Positions 1-9,704 of a stretch of 64,000 nt of DNA are shown in pieces. Position 1 is the stretch's first letter; the number at the start of each line of letters is the position of its first letter. The DNA comes from Lucinisca nassula (lineage: Eukaryota > Mollusca > Bivalvia > Lucinida > Lucinidae), in contig CAUZLF010000262.1 in NCBI GenBank assembly GCA_963580285.1, forward strand, positions 151,941 through 215,940. Direction: 5' to 3'. The translations under genes and the position numbers were made by a program. The notes under the pieces were generated by a model that saw only the letters and a list, made by a program, of their open reading frames with translations, ran no database searches and was not told the DNA's origin.

Positions 1-181
1 ACACATCGTCTCATGATGGTTAACATTTCTCCAAAGTAATTTTAAAATCCATCCAGAAATAAGAAAGTTATTGACTGCTTTAAAGTTTCGGACGGACGAA
101 CCAACGAATGGACGAATTGATGGACAGGGGCACAGTATGCCCTTCCACCAACCATTCTTTGAATGGCAGGGGCATAATAAG
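1..181 (+). repeat. 3' end of a Helentron-like (pearl/HINE-type) element
   Basis: Begins inside one monomer of the ~161-bp family arrayed again at 35275, 46461 and 53690. It is followed by a degenerate GGACGGACGAAC tract (about 88-132) and a terminal hairpin TATGCCC...GGGGCATA (136-176). The 5' part is outside the window. Confidence 0.6.
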
Positions 182-608
182 AGTTATTGATATTTGTTAG
201 AATCGCCACATTGAGGTGATTCTAACAGATGTCTATAACACCTACTTATTGAATTAACATAATGTGAGTCCGTAAATGAACACCCACCTAAACCCCACGC
301 CATGTAGAGAAAACTGGGGTTTGTGGGGGTAAACATTATTTTGCTTATTTCTGCTCCAAGACATAGGTTGTGGGTAATCATTTGAACCGCCTCATTTTCC
401 AACGAGCACTCACAACCTATTTTTGGAGTATAAATAAGAAAAATATCACAAATTTTCATCACAAAAATTGCCATTTTGGAGATGTAAAACTGCACTTTAT
501 TGCACGGGTGTGTTATCACAATGAAGGAGAAAAGGCCCTTTATTGCATATTTGGATGTTGTTTTATACTGAAAAATTCTTTATAACAACAAATGCTGTTG
601 TTATAAAG
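182..608 (-). repeat. Hairpin MITE (HP family) copy, plus small stem-loops
   Basis: HP-family copy at about 262-530. One end matches CATCATGTGAACAAGTCCG loosely, the other ends GCACGGGTGTGTTATC. The central stem (about 361-421) is degenerate. A separate stem lies at 197-229, and a perfect 13-bp stem with a 5-nt loop at 578-608 (CTTTATAACAACA / TGTTGTTATAAAG). Confidence 0.55.
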
Positions 609-654
609 AGGGTCCCCTGTATAACACTATTGATTGGGGCCAAAGAGGAAACAG

Positions 655-1268
655 TGTAATGTTTGAGGTATACGTCCCATCAACAACTAAGGTCATAATA
701 TTTTGGAGACTGGACCCTTGGTTTAAGCCTTATCCTGCTTAGCACCCCAACCCCGACCAGCACAAACAGGGTAGATCCTGATCAGATGGCTTAGAAGCAA
801 TCTGATCAGGATCTACAGTTTGTCATGCAGTTTGTGAACTGAACAAGTACATGAAATCAAGAAATTTGATTGATTCATAGTCAGAAATGGGTGTGGCTAA
901 ATGAATTTATTCAGCAGGATAAGGGTAAAAGACTCATCCCCATGTCTGAAGACGCCTAGAATCGAATCCAGGATCCCTGACCCTGAGGTTATACTCGTAA
1001 AACATTTTATATGCTCAACTCAACTGAGCATAACATTTGTCCTGCTTGTAAATTTTAAAATGCCAACTGTTGGCATTTTATAATTTATGAACAGGGCAAA
1101 TAATATTCTATGCTGGTTTGAGCAGAAAAAAAAATTGAATGATTTATGTGTCTTTTGATACTTACGAGTAATATGAATTTCATGATCAAGTGAGTTGAGC
1201 ATAATAAAAGGTTTTATAACCTTGGGGCTTGATAATAAGGCAGGTAGCTTGACCACTACACTACAGAA
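655..1268 (-). repeat. SINE-A copy split by two insertions
   Basis: SINE-A is the tRNA-like family with complete copies at 2041 and 33991. Its 3' part is at 655-726, its middle at 926-990, and its tRNA-like 5' end (GTAGCTTGACCACTACAC) at about 1236-1268. The first gap holds a TTAA-type MITE (727-925). The second (about 992-1235) holds an unnamed element with arms near TAAAACATTTTATATGCTCA and internal stems, including AAAATGCCAAC/GTTGGCATTTT at 1058-1080. Confidence 0.55.
727..925. mobile_element. TTAA-type MITE (M2 family)
   Basis: About 199 bp, preceded by TTAA (723-726) and followed by GTAA, a mutated duplicate. Its ends are related: left GCCTTATCCTGCT, right complement CCCTTATCCTGCT. It carries the internal palindrome GATCAGATGGC...GCAATCTGATC. 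Relatives lie at 51433-51622 and 53030-53183. TTAA targets suggest piggyBac-type mobilisation (inference). Confidence 0.55.
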
Positions 1269-1418
1269 GTTAATGACCATTTTATATCCAAACAAAAAGT
1301 ATGACCATTTATAGTATTTTTTCTATGAAATCTATACATTTGTGGGATCCATCATTAAACCTTGTTATTTCCAAAACTCACAATGAGTAGTGATATAAAG
1401 AGGTTTATGCATACTCAC

Positions 1419-1519
1419 CTATTTTGCAGTTCTGACCAATGACAGAATGGGTGACAAAGGAGTTGGCACCAATACAGGTTCCCCCACCCACCACAACATT
1501 TTCTTCCACAACACTACCT
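1419..1519 (-). CDS. EIF2B5: EIF2B5 exon 8
   Basis: 101 nt; acceptor TTCATTTCAG, donor TAGGTGAGT, ending in phase 1. It encodes GSVVEENVVVGGGTCIGAN, then SVIGQNCKI: three hexapeptide-type turns of the left-handed beta-helix, matching the family's G-S-x-x-E-E-N-V-x-x-G-x-G-T and S-V-I-G. The next exon should begin with a base completing a Gly codon and lies left of the window, as do the remaining beta-helix and the catalytic HEAT-type C-terminal domain. Confidence 0.94.
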
Positions 1520-1626
1520 CTGAAATGAAAAGAAAATCCAACTTCAATGTAAGCATTACTTCATATATACAGAAAAACCTCAGTAACTCAAGCCTTCTAC
1601 TTATAGAATTGGAGAATCTTACAGGA

Positions 1627-1747
1627 GTGCTCATGTATTATTGAATTTATTAAACAAGTCTAGAAAAAAGGATAAAAAGCGGGGCTATGCCAAGTACTTT
1701 AACCCTTTTCCTCAATGAGTTTAATAAATTCAATCATACATGAGCAC
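1627..1747. repeat. Foldback MITE, 29-bp arms
   Basis: Arms 1627-1655 and 1719-1747 are inverted copies with one mismatch (GTGCTCATGTAT... / ...ATACATGAGCAC). The loop is about 63 bp. It lies in intron 7, 108 bp upstream of the exon 8 acceptor. Nothing else is recognised between 1748 and 2025. Confidence 0.7.
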
Positions 1748-2040
1748 AAATGCAAGATTCTATTTATCATATGACATTTAAAACATTTTTTATTCACAAT
1801 TGTTAACATGACATTGTTAAGGTCGTTGGGGGCATAACTAACTAAATTGCATATTTAATCTACTAGTGGATTACAGAATTTATTGCATGGTGTTATTACA
1901 TTCTTTGACGCGATATCATATGATAAGTGATGTCATATGATAATTGGTCCTAATAAATGACTTTTAGATCCACTAAGGGCCACTGCTGATTCCACCAAGG
2001 GACCCGACCCAAAGGGCTGAAAGTTGGATTTAAAGGTAGA

Positions 2041-2204
2041 GTGAGCGAGTTTTTGAGTTTTACGTCCCACCAACAGCTGAGGTCATACCAAAACGGGACC
2101 TCGGTTCAAAGACTCATCCGAAAGTCTGGAGAAGCCCAGGATCGATCCTGCGACCCCTGGTTTACAAGGCGAGTAGCATAACCACTACACCACGGAGGCT
2201 TCCA
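2041..2204 (-). mobile_element. SINE-A, tRNA-derived, with 15-bp target duplication
   Basis: On the minus strand it starts with the tRNA-like head GCCTCCGTGGTGTAGTGG and a box-B-like GGATCGATCCTG, and ends in GGTGGGACGTAAAACTCAAA. The 15-bp direct repeat GGATTTAAAGGTAGA flanks it (2026-2040 and 2205-2219), which fixes both ends at 164 bp. Confidence 0.85.
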
Positions 2205-2462
2205 GGATTTAAAGGTAGAAGGTAATGCTATTAAGATATCATGGTATGAAGATGTATCATTGTATGTCAGATCATGTTAAGTCCGAAAGTTTACCAAGCC
2301 ATAGACTTCAGTCTTTAGGCTCACCCAAACACCCAACCACTCCATCGCGAAAACAAACCTACAGTGAAACTTCGATAACTCGAATACAGATAATTCATTT
2401 ACTATGGATAATTCAAACTTGATGTGGAGTCCCCAGAGAATGCTTCATATATCCAGGAGTTA

Positions 2463-2628
2463 GGGGATAACTGTACTGAAAATTGTCATTTGGGGAGGTA
2501 AATCGGAGGTTTTACGGTCGGAAATTTCGTTTTACGGCGACGCGTTAGCGGAGCCGTAAAACGTAATTTGCGACCGTAAAACCGACGATTTACCTCCCCA
2601 AATGACAATTTTCAATAGAGTTATCCCC
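2463..2628. repeat. Large foldback palindrome
   Basis: Nearly perfect inverted repeat of about 75-bp arms around a short loop (GACGCGTTAGCGG). Landmarks are GGGGATAACT/AGTTATCCCC at the ends, GGGGAGGTAAATCG/CGATTTACCTCCCC, and GGTTTTACGGTCG/CGACCGTAAAACC. It is probably a MITE; no target duplication was identified. Confidence 0.75.
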
Positions 2629-2850
2629 ATTCTAATGCACTTATTCGATTGTTAAGTTAAAAATTGTACTATTTTGCACAAGCCGGCAAGCGCGGCGAGC
2701 TGAGTAAAACCAAATGCCAGCCAATGAAAAGCGACGTTACGTGATGACGTCGGGTTTCCGACAGTATATCACAGAATATACTGTCGCAAATTTTTGACGC
2801 TATCCAATCAGACGTCGCGTTACATACGCAAGTGCATTAGAGTCTAGGTT
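2629..2850. repeat. GC-rich segment with inverted ends and CRE/CCAAT-like motifs
   Basis: Left TCTAATGCACTT (about 2632) recurs inverted at the right (AAGTGCATTAGA, about 2829-2842), suggesting another small inverted-repeat element. Inside are two CCAAT motifs, TGATGACGTCGG (CRE-like) and a perfect 11-bp stem, CGACAGTATAT/ATATACTGTCG (2759-2786). No transcript is implied. Confidence 0.45.
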
Positions 2851-2892
2851 ATTTTATCAATGTTTGTTTGATTTTATCTTGAAAAGGTATGC

Positions 2893-2947
2893 TTGTGTGT
2901 ACTCAATAGAATTGCCTCATTGAGGCAATTCTATTGAGTACACACAA
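2893..2947. repeat. HP-type perfect hairpin, variant arms
   Basis: A loop-free 27-bp stem centred on GCCTCATTGAGGC. Both arms differ from the family consensus in step (AATAGAATTGCC / GGCAATTCTATT instead of GTTAGAACCGCC / GGCGGTTCTAAC), so pairing is kept. Confidence 0.8.
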
Positions 2948-3119
2948 CATACATTTATTATATACAAAATTTTGAAAGTAGCTCCTAAGGTAATCTCCAT
3001 TATGCCTCATGGCCCTGCAGTATTTGTAACCCTCAACTCAAACTACCCCTGTCTCAAACAAAATTTCTTGGTCCCGAAGGTATCTGAGTTAATGAAGTTC
3101 AGATGTTTATAAATTTTAA

Positions 3120-3300
3120 CCCTTTAAACTCCAAAACTGGGGTTTACAGGAGTATACAATTTTTTTCTAAGTTCTGCTTAAAAAACATACATTGTGGGTA
3201 CTCCTTAGAACCGCCTTGCCCAGGCAGTTCTAACTAGTATCCACAATCTATGTTCTGAGAAGATATATGAAAAATTTCATGTCATTCTGTCTGATTTTTT
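3120..3300 (-). repeat. Degenerate HP-family hairpin MITE
   Basis: Contains CCCCAGTTTT-type flank in the form AACTGGGGTTTACAGG and the central stem CATTGTGGGTACTCC...CCACAATCTATG with several unpaired positions. Nothing is recognised at 3301-3580. Confidence 0.55.
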
Positions 3301-3580
3301 TTTTTTCAATTTTTGGCAGTGAAATTTTCAAAACATTTGAACAGCCAAGTTTTTGTAATGCACTCTCACTCGAACCCACCCACCTACTACTGCTTGATCA
3401 CAAGAGACAGGCGTCTGACAAAGCTACCTTGGCAAGCTTGTCTAGATCTGTACCTAATACTTTGTTTAACTGACGAACAAGTGAACCGTAAATACCGAGG
3501 TCTTATTACAGAGGACTCTCATTACAACAACAGTATCTGTTCCTTTACACATTGCCGTTATAAGGATTTGCTGCTAAAAG

Positions 3581-4735
3581 ACTAGAGTAAGCGACCAGTT
3601 GGTCACGTATACCCCACGCCAGTGCCACCCTCTGATATATCTTTCGAGCTTGTATGTAACATGAATGAAGAAGTCAAGAAGCTATAAGAATCTATAAAAT
3701 GCTTATAAAAACTAAACCAAACATAACCTTTCTCGATGGACAAAGGGAGTGAGAGCATCAAAGTTACTGAAGGGGTGGGGGCATCAATGTTACTGAAGCA
3801 GCAGGGTGGGATATGCATCAATGAAATCTTTGAACTGGTATGCCACATTGAAGCAAGTATCAATTGAATTTGTCTTAGAGTTTAGAACATTATGTAACAT
3901 GCATCTATAAACTTTGTCATAAAACTTTAACCAAATGTAAACTTTCTAAGTCCATGACCCTGAAGTCTAGGGCCCTGTGGGTGGGGAAGCAACATGCATC
4001 TCTAAATCTTTGGACTGGTATGCAACATTGATGCAAGTATCAACTGAATTTGTCTTAGAGTTTAGAACATACAGGCATCTATAAACTTTGTCATAAAACT
4101 TTAACCAAACGTAAAATTTCTAAGTCTGTGACCTTGACCTCAAGGTCATTGTGGGGGGGGGGACATGCATCAACGAAATCTTTAGACCAGTATGTAATTT
4201 CAGTGTAAGTATCAACTAAATCTATCAAAGGGTTCAGAAGATACAACATCTTAGAAACCTTAACACAAAACTTTAACCAAGATGTAAAATTTCTAAGTCT
4301 GTGACCTTGACCTCAAGGTCACTGTGGGGGTTGGGACATGCATCAATGAAATCTTTAGACCATAATGTAACTTCAGTGTAAGTATCAACTAAATCTATCA
4401 AAGGGTTCAGAAGATACAACCTCTTAGAAACTTTAACGCAAAACTTAAACCAAAATGTAAAATTTCTAAGTCTGTGACCTTGACTTCAAGGTCACTGTGG
4501 GGGATGGGATATACATCAATGAAATCTTTAGAACAGTATGTAACTTCAGTGTAAGTATCAACTAAATCTATCCAAGGATTCAGAAGATACAATCTCTCAG
4601 AAACTTTAACGCAAAACTTTAACCAAAATGTTAACGGATGGACGGAAGGACAGATGGACAGAAACACGGATGGACGAAAGGCAGGACGAAAACTATATAC
4701 CCCCATAGCATACTTCGTATGCTGGGGGTATAATA
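3581..4735 (+). mobile_element. Helentron-like element E1 with 173-bp tandem core
   Basis: Starts ACTAGAGTAA, then a 5' hairpin GCGACCAGTTGGTCAC (3591-3606) and the subterminal motif GTATACCCC. The core is about five tandem monomers of 173 bp (phase marks at 3947, 4121, 4294 and 4467). A GGACGGAAGGACAGATGGAC tract and a 3' hairpin TATACCCCC...GGGGGTATA (4696-4732) follow, the arm matching the 5' motif. This is the layout of bivalve pearl and insect Helentron-associated elements; no coding sequence. Monomers carry GTGACCTTGACCTCAAGGTC, a palindrome of two ERR/FTZ-F1-type sites. Confidence 0.75.
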
Positions 4736-4798
4736 AACTTTGAGGTGAATCATCAGGTCACTTGGAACTAATAATCCAGGCGTAATGTTTCTCAAATA

Positions 4799-6154
4799 CG
4801 AGGACTTTTCAAATATGAATGCAAGTAGAATGTTTTCTCATGCACTAATGCGAAAATCACCTGGAAATAAATATCACAGCGTAGAAAAACATTTTACCTA
4901 TACATTGATACCAAACCTGTTAAAATCCGCGCACTTTAGCCATGTATATCGTTCGATAAACACTGTCTGCTATTGTATACTAATACAAAACATGGTTGGA
5001 AAAGGTCAGAGTACACCGTTGAAATACGGTCCTATATTAAGAATCGTTGTATTCTTGGTATACGGTGCAAAGACATTTTTGATGAAATATGTTCGGTTTA
5101 TGGGCATAATGAAATGTCTTTTCCGACAGTTTTTCGTTGATGTAAGAAATTCAGCTGTGGGCTAGGCTCAACAGAAGATGCACCACACGATCGTCGGCCG
5201 AAAAGAGCAACATCTGCCAAGATGGTTGCTAGAGTGAAAGAAATAGTTGCTACTGATGCACGATACACCACTAGGCAAATAGCTAGTATGGTTGGCATCT
5301 CATTAGGAGCAGCTCATACAATTCTGAAACGCGATTTGAAAATGAGAAAGGTCTGTGCCAGATGGATTCCCCATCTGTTGACAGATGAGCAGAAAAAGAC
5401 ACGCGTTCAGTGCGGCAAGAAGTTGCTTAAAATGTTTCCAAATTACAATGCACGGTCTTTCGCTAATGTCGTCACAGGTGACGAGACATGGGTTCACTTT
5501 TTTGAGCCAAAACGAAAGATTCAGAACAAAATATGGGCAACAAAGTATTGCAAAAGACCATGCATTGCAAAGCGGACCATGAGCATCAAGAAGGTAATGT
5601 ATGCCATATTCTTTTCAAATCAGGGCCCTGCTATTCAGGTTGCTATGCCTAAAGGCAAATCTGTAAATGCGAAGTTTTACAAGAATAAAGTTCTTCGAAA
5701 ATGAAAGAAATATTTCAAAGAACAAATTTAAGACCTGCAACTGGTTTGGCCAATGTCAGATTGCTACATGACAATGCGTCATCGCACATCACACAAGGCG
5801 TTCATTATGCAAGACTATCTGAAGCAGGAAAAGGTTGTTGAACTCCCTCTCCCCCTGTATTCCCCTGACCTTGCCCCGTGTGACTTACTTTCTTTTGTTC
5901 CCGCGGCTGAAAAAATACCTTTCTGATCGAAAATTTGTACAGCGCAAACACCTCCGTTCTGCAATATTCCAGTGCCTTCATAGTATACCTCGAAAAAGAC
6001 TAGCAAAATGCATTCAATGATTGGATCAGAAGACTGAAAGTTTGTATATCTGTTAAAGGGGAATACTTTGAGGGGACAAAAAGAATTTTTCATCGAAATC
6101 TATCACGGAATCATTTTTATGTGCTTAGTTGCATTCATATTTGAACAGTCCTCG
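4799..6154 (+). mobile_element. mariner-family transposon with intact ends and dead transposase
   Basis: Inverted ends CGAGGACTTTTCAAATATG (4799) and its near-complement (to 6154), with TA on each side (4797-4798, 6155-6156). Joining the flanks restores one satellite monomer, so the element inserted after the array formed. Total 1356 bp. Confidence 0.85.
5030..6090 (+). pseudogene. mariner transposase, frameshifted
   Basis: Reads across several frames. An N-terminal helix-turn-helix segment (IFDEICSVYG, about 5070) is followed by the longest open piece, 5222-5704, with VGISLGAAHTILKRDLKMRK, ARWIPHLLTDEQKK and the first catalytic aspartate in VTGDETWVHFF. After a stop come the second aspartate in LLHDNASSH (5770) and the third in YSPDLAPCD (5882). 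The two codons are 112 nt apart with a frameshift between, implying about 36-37 intervening residues rather than the classical 34, so the subfamily is uncertain. Not functional. Confidence 0.85.
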
Positions 6155-6473
6155 TAAATAGTATTCAAGATAATAGGCAAAATCACTGAACCGTGAAATA
6201 TAGGTCACACTGACCTAGATATATTTTGAGGTCAATCAGCAGATTCCATGGAATTAATAATCCAGGTATGACATGTATTCATCAAATAGTATTCAAGATA
6301 ATAGGAAAAATCACTGAACCATGAAATATAGGTCACACTGACCTAGATATATTTTGAGGTCAATCATGGGGTAACATGGTACATATAACCCAGGTATGAC
6401 ATCTCTCCATCAAAAAGTATTCAAGATAATAGGCAAAATCACTGAACCATGAAATGTAGGTCACACTGACCTA

Positions 6474-6812
6474 GACATGATAGCTCAGTGGTTAGTGCAC
6501 TCGCCTCTGATGCTAGAGGTCCCGGGTTCGATCCCCGGCAGCGGTGTGAAAATTTCGGTGTCCGAACACGCTCCATTGGCATCATTTGCAGGGATGAATG
6601 TCATAAAGTGCACCGTCCTTCGGATCGGGACGTTAACTGGAGGCCCCCTGTGCAGGGAGAACCATCCCCTGTGCAGGTTAAAGAACCCTGCCGTAATTAC
6701 ATGATTACTGTGTAGGCTTTCATCCTGCAAAACTGGAGTGTATGTAGTATACACCGTCTGTGTCCCCTCCTGGGGTTAAGGCAAAACCGGAAGAAGAAGA
6801 AGAAGAAGAAGA
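6474..6812 (+). mobile_element. SINE-E, tRNA-derived, (GAA)n tail
   Basis: tRNA-like head with box A (TAGCTCAGTGGTTAGTGC) and a perfect box B (GGTTCGATCCC), an unrelated body of about 240 bp, and a GAAGAAGAAGAAGAAGAAGA tail. It is inserted in an ERE-satellite monomer; AGACAT flanks both sides, a likely short target duplication. The well-preserved promoter boxes suggest a young copy. Confidence 0.8.
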
Positions 6813-7468
6813 CATATTTGGTGGTCAATTATCTGGTCACATGGAAATAATAATCCAGGTATGACATTTTTCTGTCAAATAGTATTCAAGATAATAGGCA
6901 AAATCACTGAACCATGAAATATAGGTCACAGTGACCTAGATATATAGTTTTAGGTCAATTATCAGGTCGCATGGAACTAATAATCCAGATATGACATTTC
7001 TCCATCAAATAGCATTCAAGATAATAGGCAAAATCACTGAACCATGCAATATAGTCACAAGGACTTATATATATTTTGTGGTGGTCACATGGAACTAATA
7101 ATCCAGGTATGACATTTCTCCTTCAATTAGCATTCAAGATAATAGGCAAAATCACTGAACCATGAAATATAGGTCACAGGGACATATATATTTTGAGGTG
7201 GTCACATCAAACTATTAATCCAGGTATTACATTTCTCCATCAAAAAGTATTCAAGATAATATGCAAAATCACTGAACCATGAAATATAGGTCTCAATGAC
7301 CTAGATATATTTTGAGGTGAATCATGGGGTCACATGGCACTAATATCCCAGGTATGACATTTCTCCTACAAATAGTCTTCAAGATATAAGGCAAAATCAC
7401 TGGACCATGAAATGTAGGTCACTATGACCTTCACCCTTTTACACTTGAACCAATGTCACATGGTTGGC

Positions 7469-7750
7469 TAATATACAGACCAGCTACAGGTAATAACCCA
7501 TTTTTCTGTTGGGGGAGAAACCACCTAACGTGAAATCAGCTATTTTCTCCGCAAAACAGCGAGAAAAGATAAATTGAGCGAGAAATTTCTTGCTGAAATG
7601 TCTCCCTGTTTCGGGGAGAAAATTCTCAGAGATTCTCGGCGATAAATTTGACCGATTGCTTTCATTGAAAATGAAATTACCCGCGTTTCGCGGAGAAAAA
7701 AATACAACTGGGCATACGTGAAATTTTCGGCTAATTATTATTTTTTTGTT
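7469..7750 (+). repeat. Dispersed repeat rich in GGAGAAA/TTTCTCC, copy 1
   Basis: Starts ACAGACCAGCTACAGGTAAT and contains many GGAGAAA and TTCTC motifs. An inverted relative lies at 10135-10405. From 7751 to 7919 nothing is recognised. Confidence 0.55.
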
Positions 7751-7919
7751 TGTTTGGCGTTGTTTTTGTAAACGAAGGCAAATGGCAGTCATTGTTAAAT
7801 CATAATCAAATATTCTTTCATGTTACACAATTTCATTTTAGTAATTTATTTCTCCTTTGTATACTCCCTTTTTAAAAGTCTCATGACAACTTTCATTCAC
7901 ACCACAAAAATACGCCTAT

Positions 7920-8170
7920 TTATTTCTTACCCGCTTTTACCCCACTTTTAACTGGGGTTTACAGGGGTAAACATTATTTATCTTATTTCTGCTCACATTT
8001 TAGGTACTCTTTAGAACCGCCTCGCCGAGTCATTTTAAAGTGTACCCTAAAATCTTGAGCAAAAGTATGAAAAAATGTCAAAATTTTCCTTTGTTAGTGG
8101 TAAAATTTTACAATATATTTGAATAGGAGAGTTCTCATAATGAGTGGTACATGTAGGTTATTAACACCAT
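7920..8170 (-). repeat. Degenerate HP-family hairpin MITE
   Basis: Contains AACTGGGGTTTACAGGGG, TTATTTCTGCTC and the stem around AGAACCGCCTCG (about 7995-8060). The right end is eroded. Confidence 0.5.
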
Positions 8171-8199
8171 AATGATGTGTGACATTTACCAAAATCTCA

Positions 8200-8482
8200 G
8201 CTTGATGAAATAGTTGGACTGCATGAGGCTTCCACGCAGAGCTGAAACCAACTCGCATGCAAGTACTGGTAAACCTCTTACAGGATCTAAGCCTGCCCAG
8301 GCAAAATGGTGCGAGTCGGACCGTCATTGCTTATAAACACTGTTGGTTTCATTGGGTGGCAGGGCTTGAGATGTTTTTCATCTCAATGTCGGGTAAAAGT
8401 CCCACAAAATTGGAAGCGACATCTCCAAAATGACCTTTTCAGTGTTGACGGGGAAGTAAAACCTCAAACAAACAAAACCAAA
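8200..8482 (+). mobile_element. SINE-C, (CAAA)n-tailed
   Basis: Shares GAAATAG..GGGCTGCATGAT, CCACGCAGAGCTGAA, TTGAGATG..TCATCTCAATG, GGTAAAAGTCCCACAAAATT and GTGTTGACGGGGA with seven other copies, and ends in CAAACAAACAAAACC. No tRNA head is obvious. From 8483 to 8794 no feature is recognised. Confidence 0.7.
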
Positions 8483-8794
8483 AGCTCAGATTCGCCTCAT
8501 TTATTCATGATTACAAACTGTCAAATTGGTACAGCAAGCGGTGCTTTGAATGCAAAGTTAGTGACCAGTTAACGAGGAACACATAAATTCCTCCGCAGGC
8601 TAGGTCTATGTCGCGGACGAACGGATGAAAAACCAGACACCTTTATCGCCATGGTTCATGCAGGCGCATGAAAAAGGACATGCTACTTTGCATTAGCACG
8701 CATTATTTGTGCTACCAAGTCTCCTTCCCCGACCCCTCACCCACCCCTGACTAATTAATACGCTTTAAGCATGCCCGTTATCCTCGGGGTACTC

Positions 8795-9209
8795 ACTTTC
8801 AAGATTATTTCACTTATTTCGAATGGACAGCTAATCAGAGCTGAGCTAAAACCGGAGTAAGACCACCTTCTGTTGCAGATCTTGGCTTCTCATATGTGGC
8901 CCGAGCGAGGCACAAACCACAGCGGAGAGACCTAATGACCCGATGATTAACCCTTTTTGTATCAAATGGAATCTTCCTCCTTATATATACAGGAGTCCAT
9001 TTTGAAACATAGGGGTGTCAGGTTGTTTTTTCTTAAAAATTTAGTTCCGGAAATGACTTAACATTTTGCAAACAGTGTAAACCCTGATCAGACGCCGCGT
9101 TCTGTGGTGTCTGATCTGGGCCTGCACTGTTTGCCAAGGTACTCCTTTAGGGGTTTCTGGTACTGAACGGGTTAAGAGTCAGCGCTTTTACCCATTAGGA
9201 CACGGGGCC
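8795..9209 (-). mobile_element. SINE-B (tRNA-Lys-derived), split by a MITE
   Basis: 3' part 8795-8946 and tRNA-like head 9176-9209 of the SINE whose complete copy lies at 44993-45217. The MITE at 8951-9171 separates them. Removing it and one TTAA rejoins the tRNA-like region. Confidence 0.8.
8951..9171 (+). mobile_element. TTAA-type MITE (M1 family), 221 bp
   Basis: Flanked by TTAA at 8947-8950 and 9172-9175. Ends CCCTTTTTGTAtCAAATGG and, complemented, CCCGTTCAGTACCAGAAACC share CCCnTTnnGTAnCA. It carries the palindrome GCAAACAGTGTAAACC...TGCACTGTTTGC. TTAA plus CCC ends indicate piggyBac-like mobilisation (inference). Confidence 0.85.
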
Positions 9210-9370
9210 AGTTACCTTCGGGGTGTACAGTATACTTAACAAGATACCCAGGTTGCATGTCTGTACAAACCTCGCTGATTATCTTGGAGAATTTTGTAGA
9301 TCTGCTCCAAGTTAGAGATCAGACTTATATGCAGCCTTGGAATGGTTACCGCGCAATTTCCCCATATTAA

Positions 9371-9593
9371 ACCTTTTTGAACCAAATGGAATCTTCCTCC
9401 ATATATATATAGCATGAGTCCATTTCAAAATTTAGGGGTTTCAGGTTGAGTTTTCTTCAAAATTTATTAGGAAAATGGCCGAACTTTTTGCAAACAGTGT
9501 AGGCCCTGATCAGATGCCGCGTTCTGTGGCGTCTGATCTGGGCCTGCACTGTTTGCCACAGTACCTGTTTAGGGGTTTCCAGTCTGAAATGGG
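9371..9593 (+). mobile_element. TTAA-type MITE (M1 family), second copy
   Basis: 223 bp with TTAA at 9367-9370 and 9594-9597. Same body as 8951-9171, with inner palindrome CTGATCAGATGCC...GTCTGATCTGG. Region 9210-9366 holds nothing recognised. Confidence 0.85.
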
Positions 9594-9642
9594 TTAATGT
9601 ACATGTATGAGCAAAATTGAATTGTAAAGGCAAGAAACACAA

Positions 9643-9704
9643 GCGGGCCTCCGTGGCCTACTCTTAAACATTAGATCTCTCACTCGGGCTACATGTGAGC
9701 TTAA
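9643..9704 (+). repeat. SINE-B head fragment
   Basis: GCGGGCCTCCGTGGCCTA then a deleted tRNA-like region ending CTCACTCGGGCTACATGTGA. From 9705 to 10134 no gene or repeat is recognised. Confidence 0.5.

Larger units (their letters stand above)
4736..7440 (+). repeat. Tandem satellite, 117-129-bp monomer, with consensus ERE palindromes
   Basis: About nine monomers. The phase mark TATTCAAGATAATAGG recurs at 6161, 6289, 6417, 6882, 7011, 7130, 7247 and 7374. The array is interrupted by a mariner (4799-6154) and a SINE (6474-6812). The perfect palindrome AGGTCAnnnTGACCT, the consensus estrogen-response element, occurs at 6202-6216, 6330-6344, 6458-6472, 6923-6937 and 7416-7430. No terminal hairpin or microsatellite was found. 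Confidence 0.8.

Noticed and set aside
6474..6546. Possible functional tRNA gene
   Set aside because: The tRNA-like part is fused to a SINE body with a GAA tail and lies inside a satellite. The same reasoning applies to the heads at 27165, 44993, 48513 and 56803.
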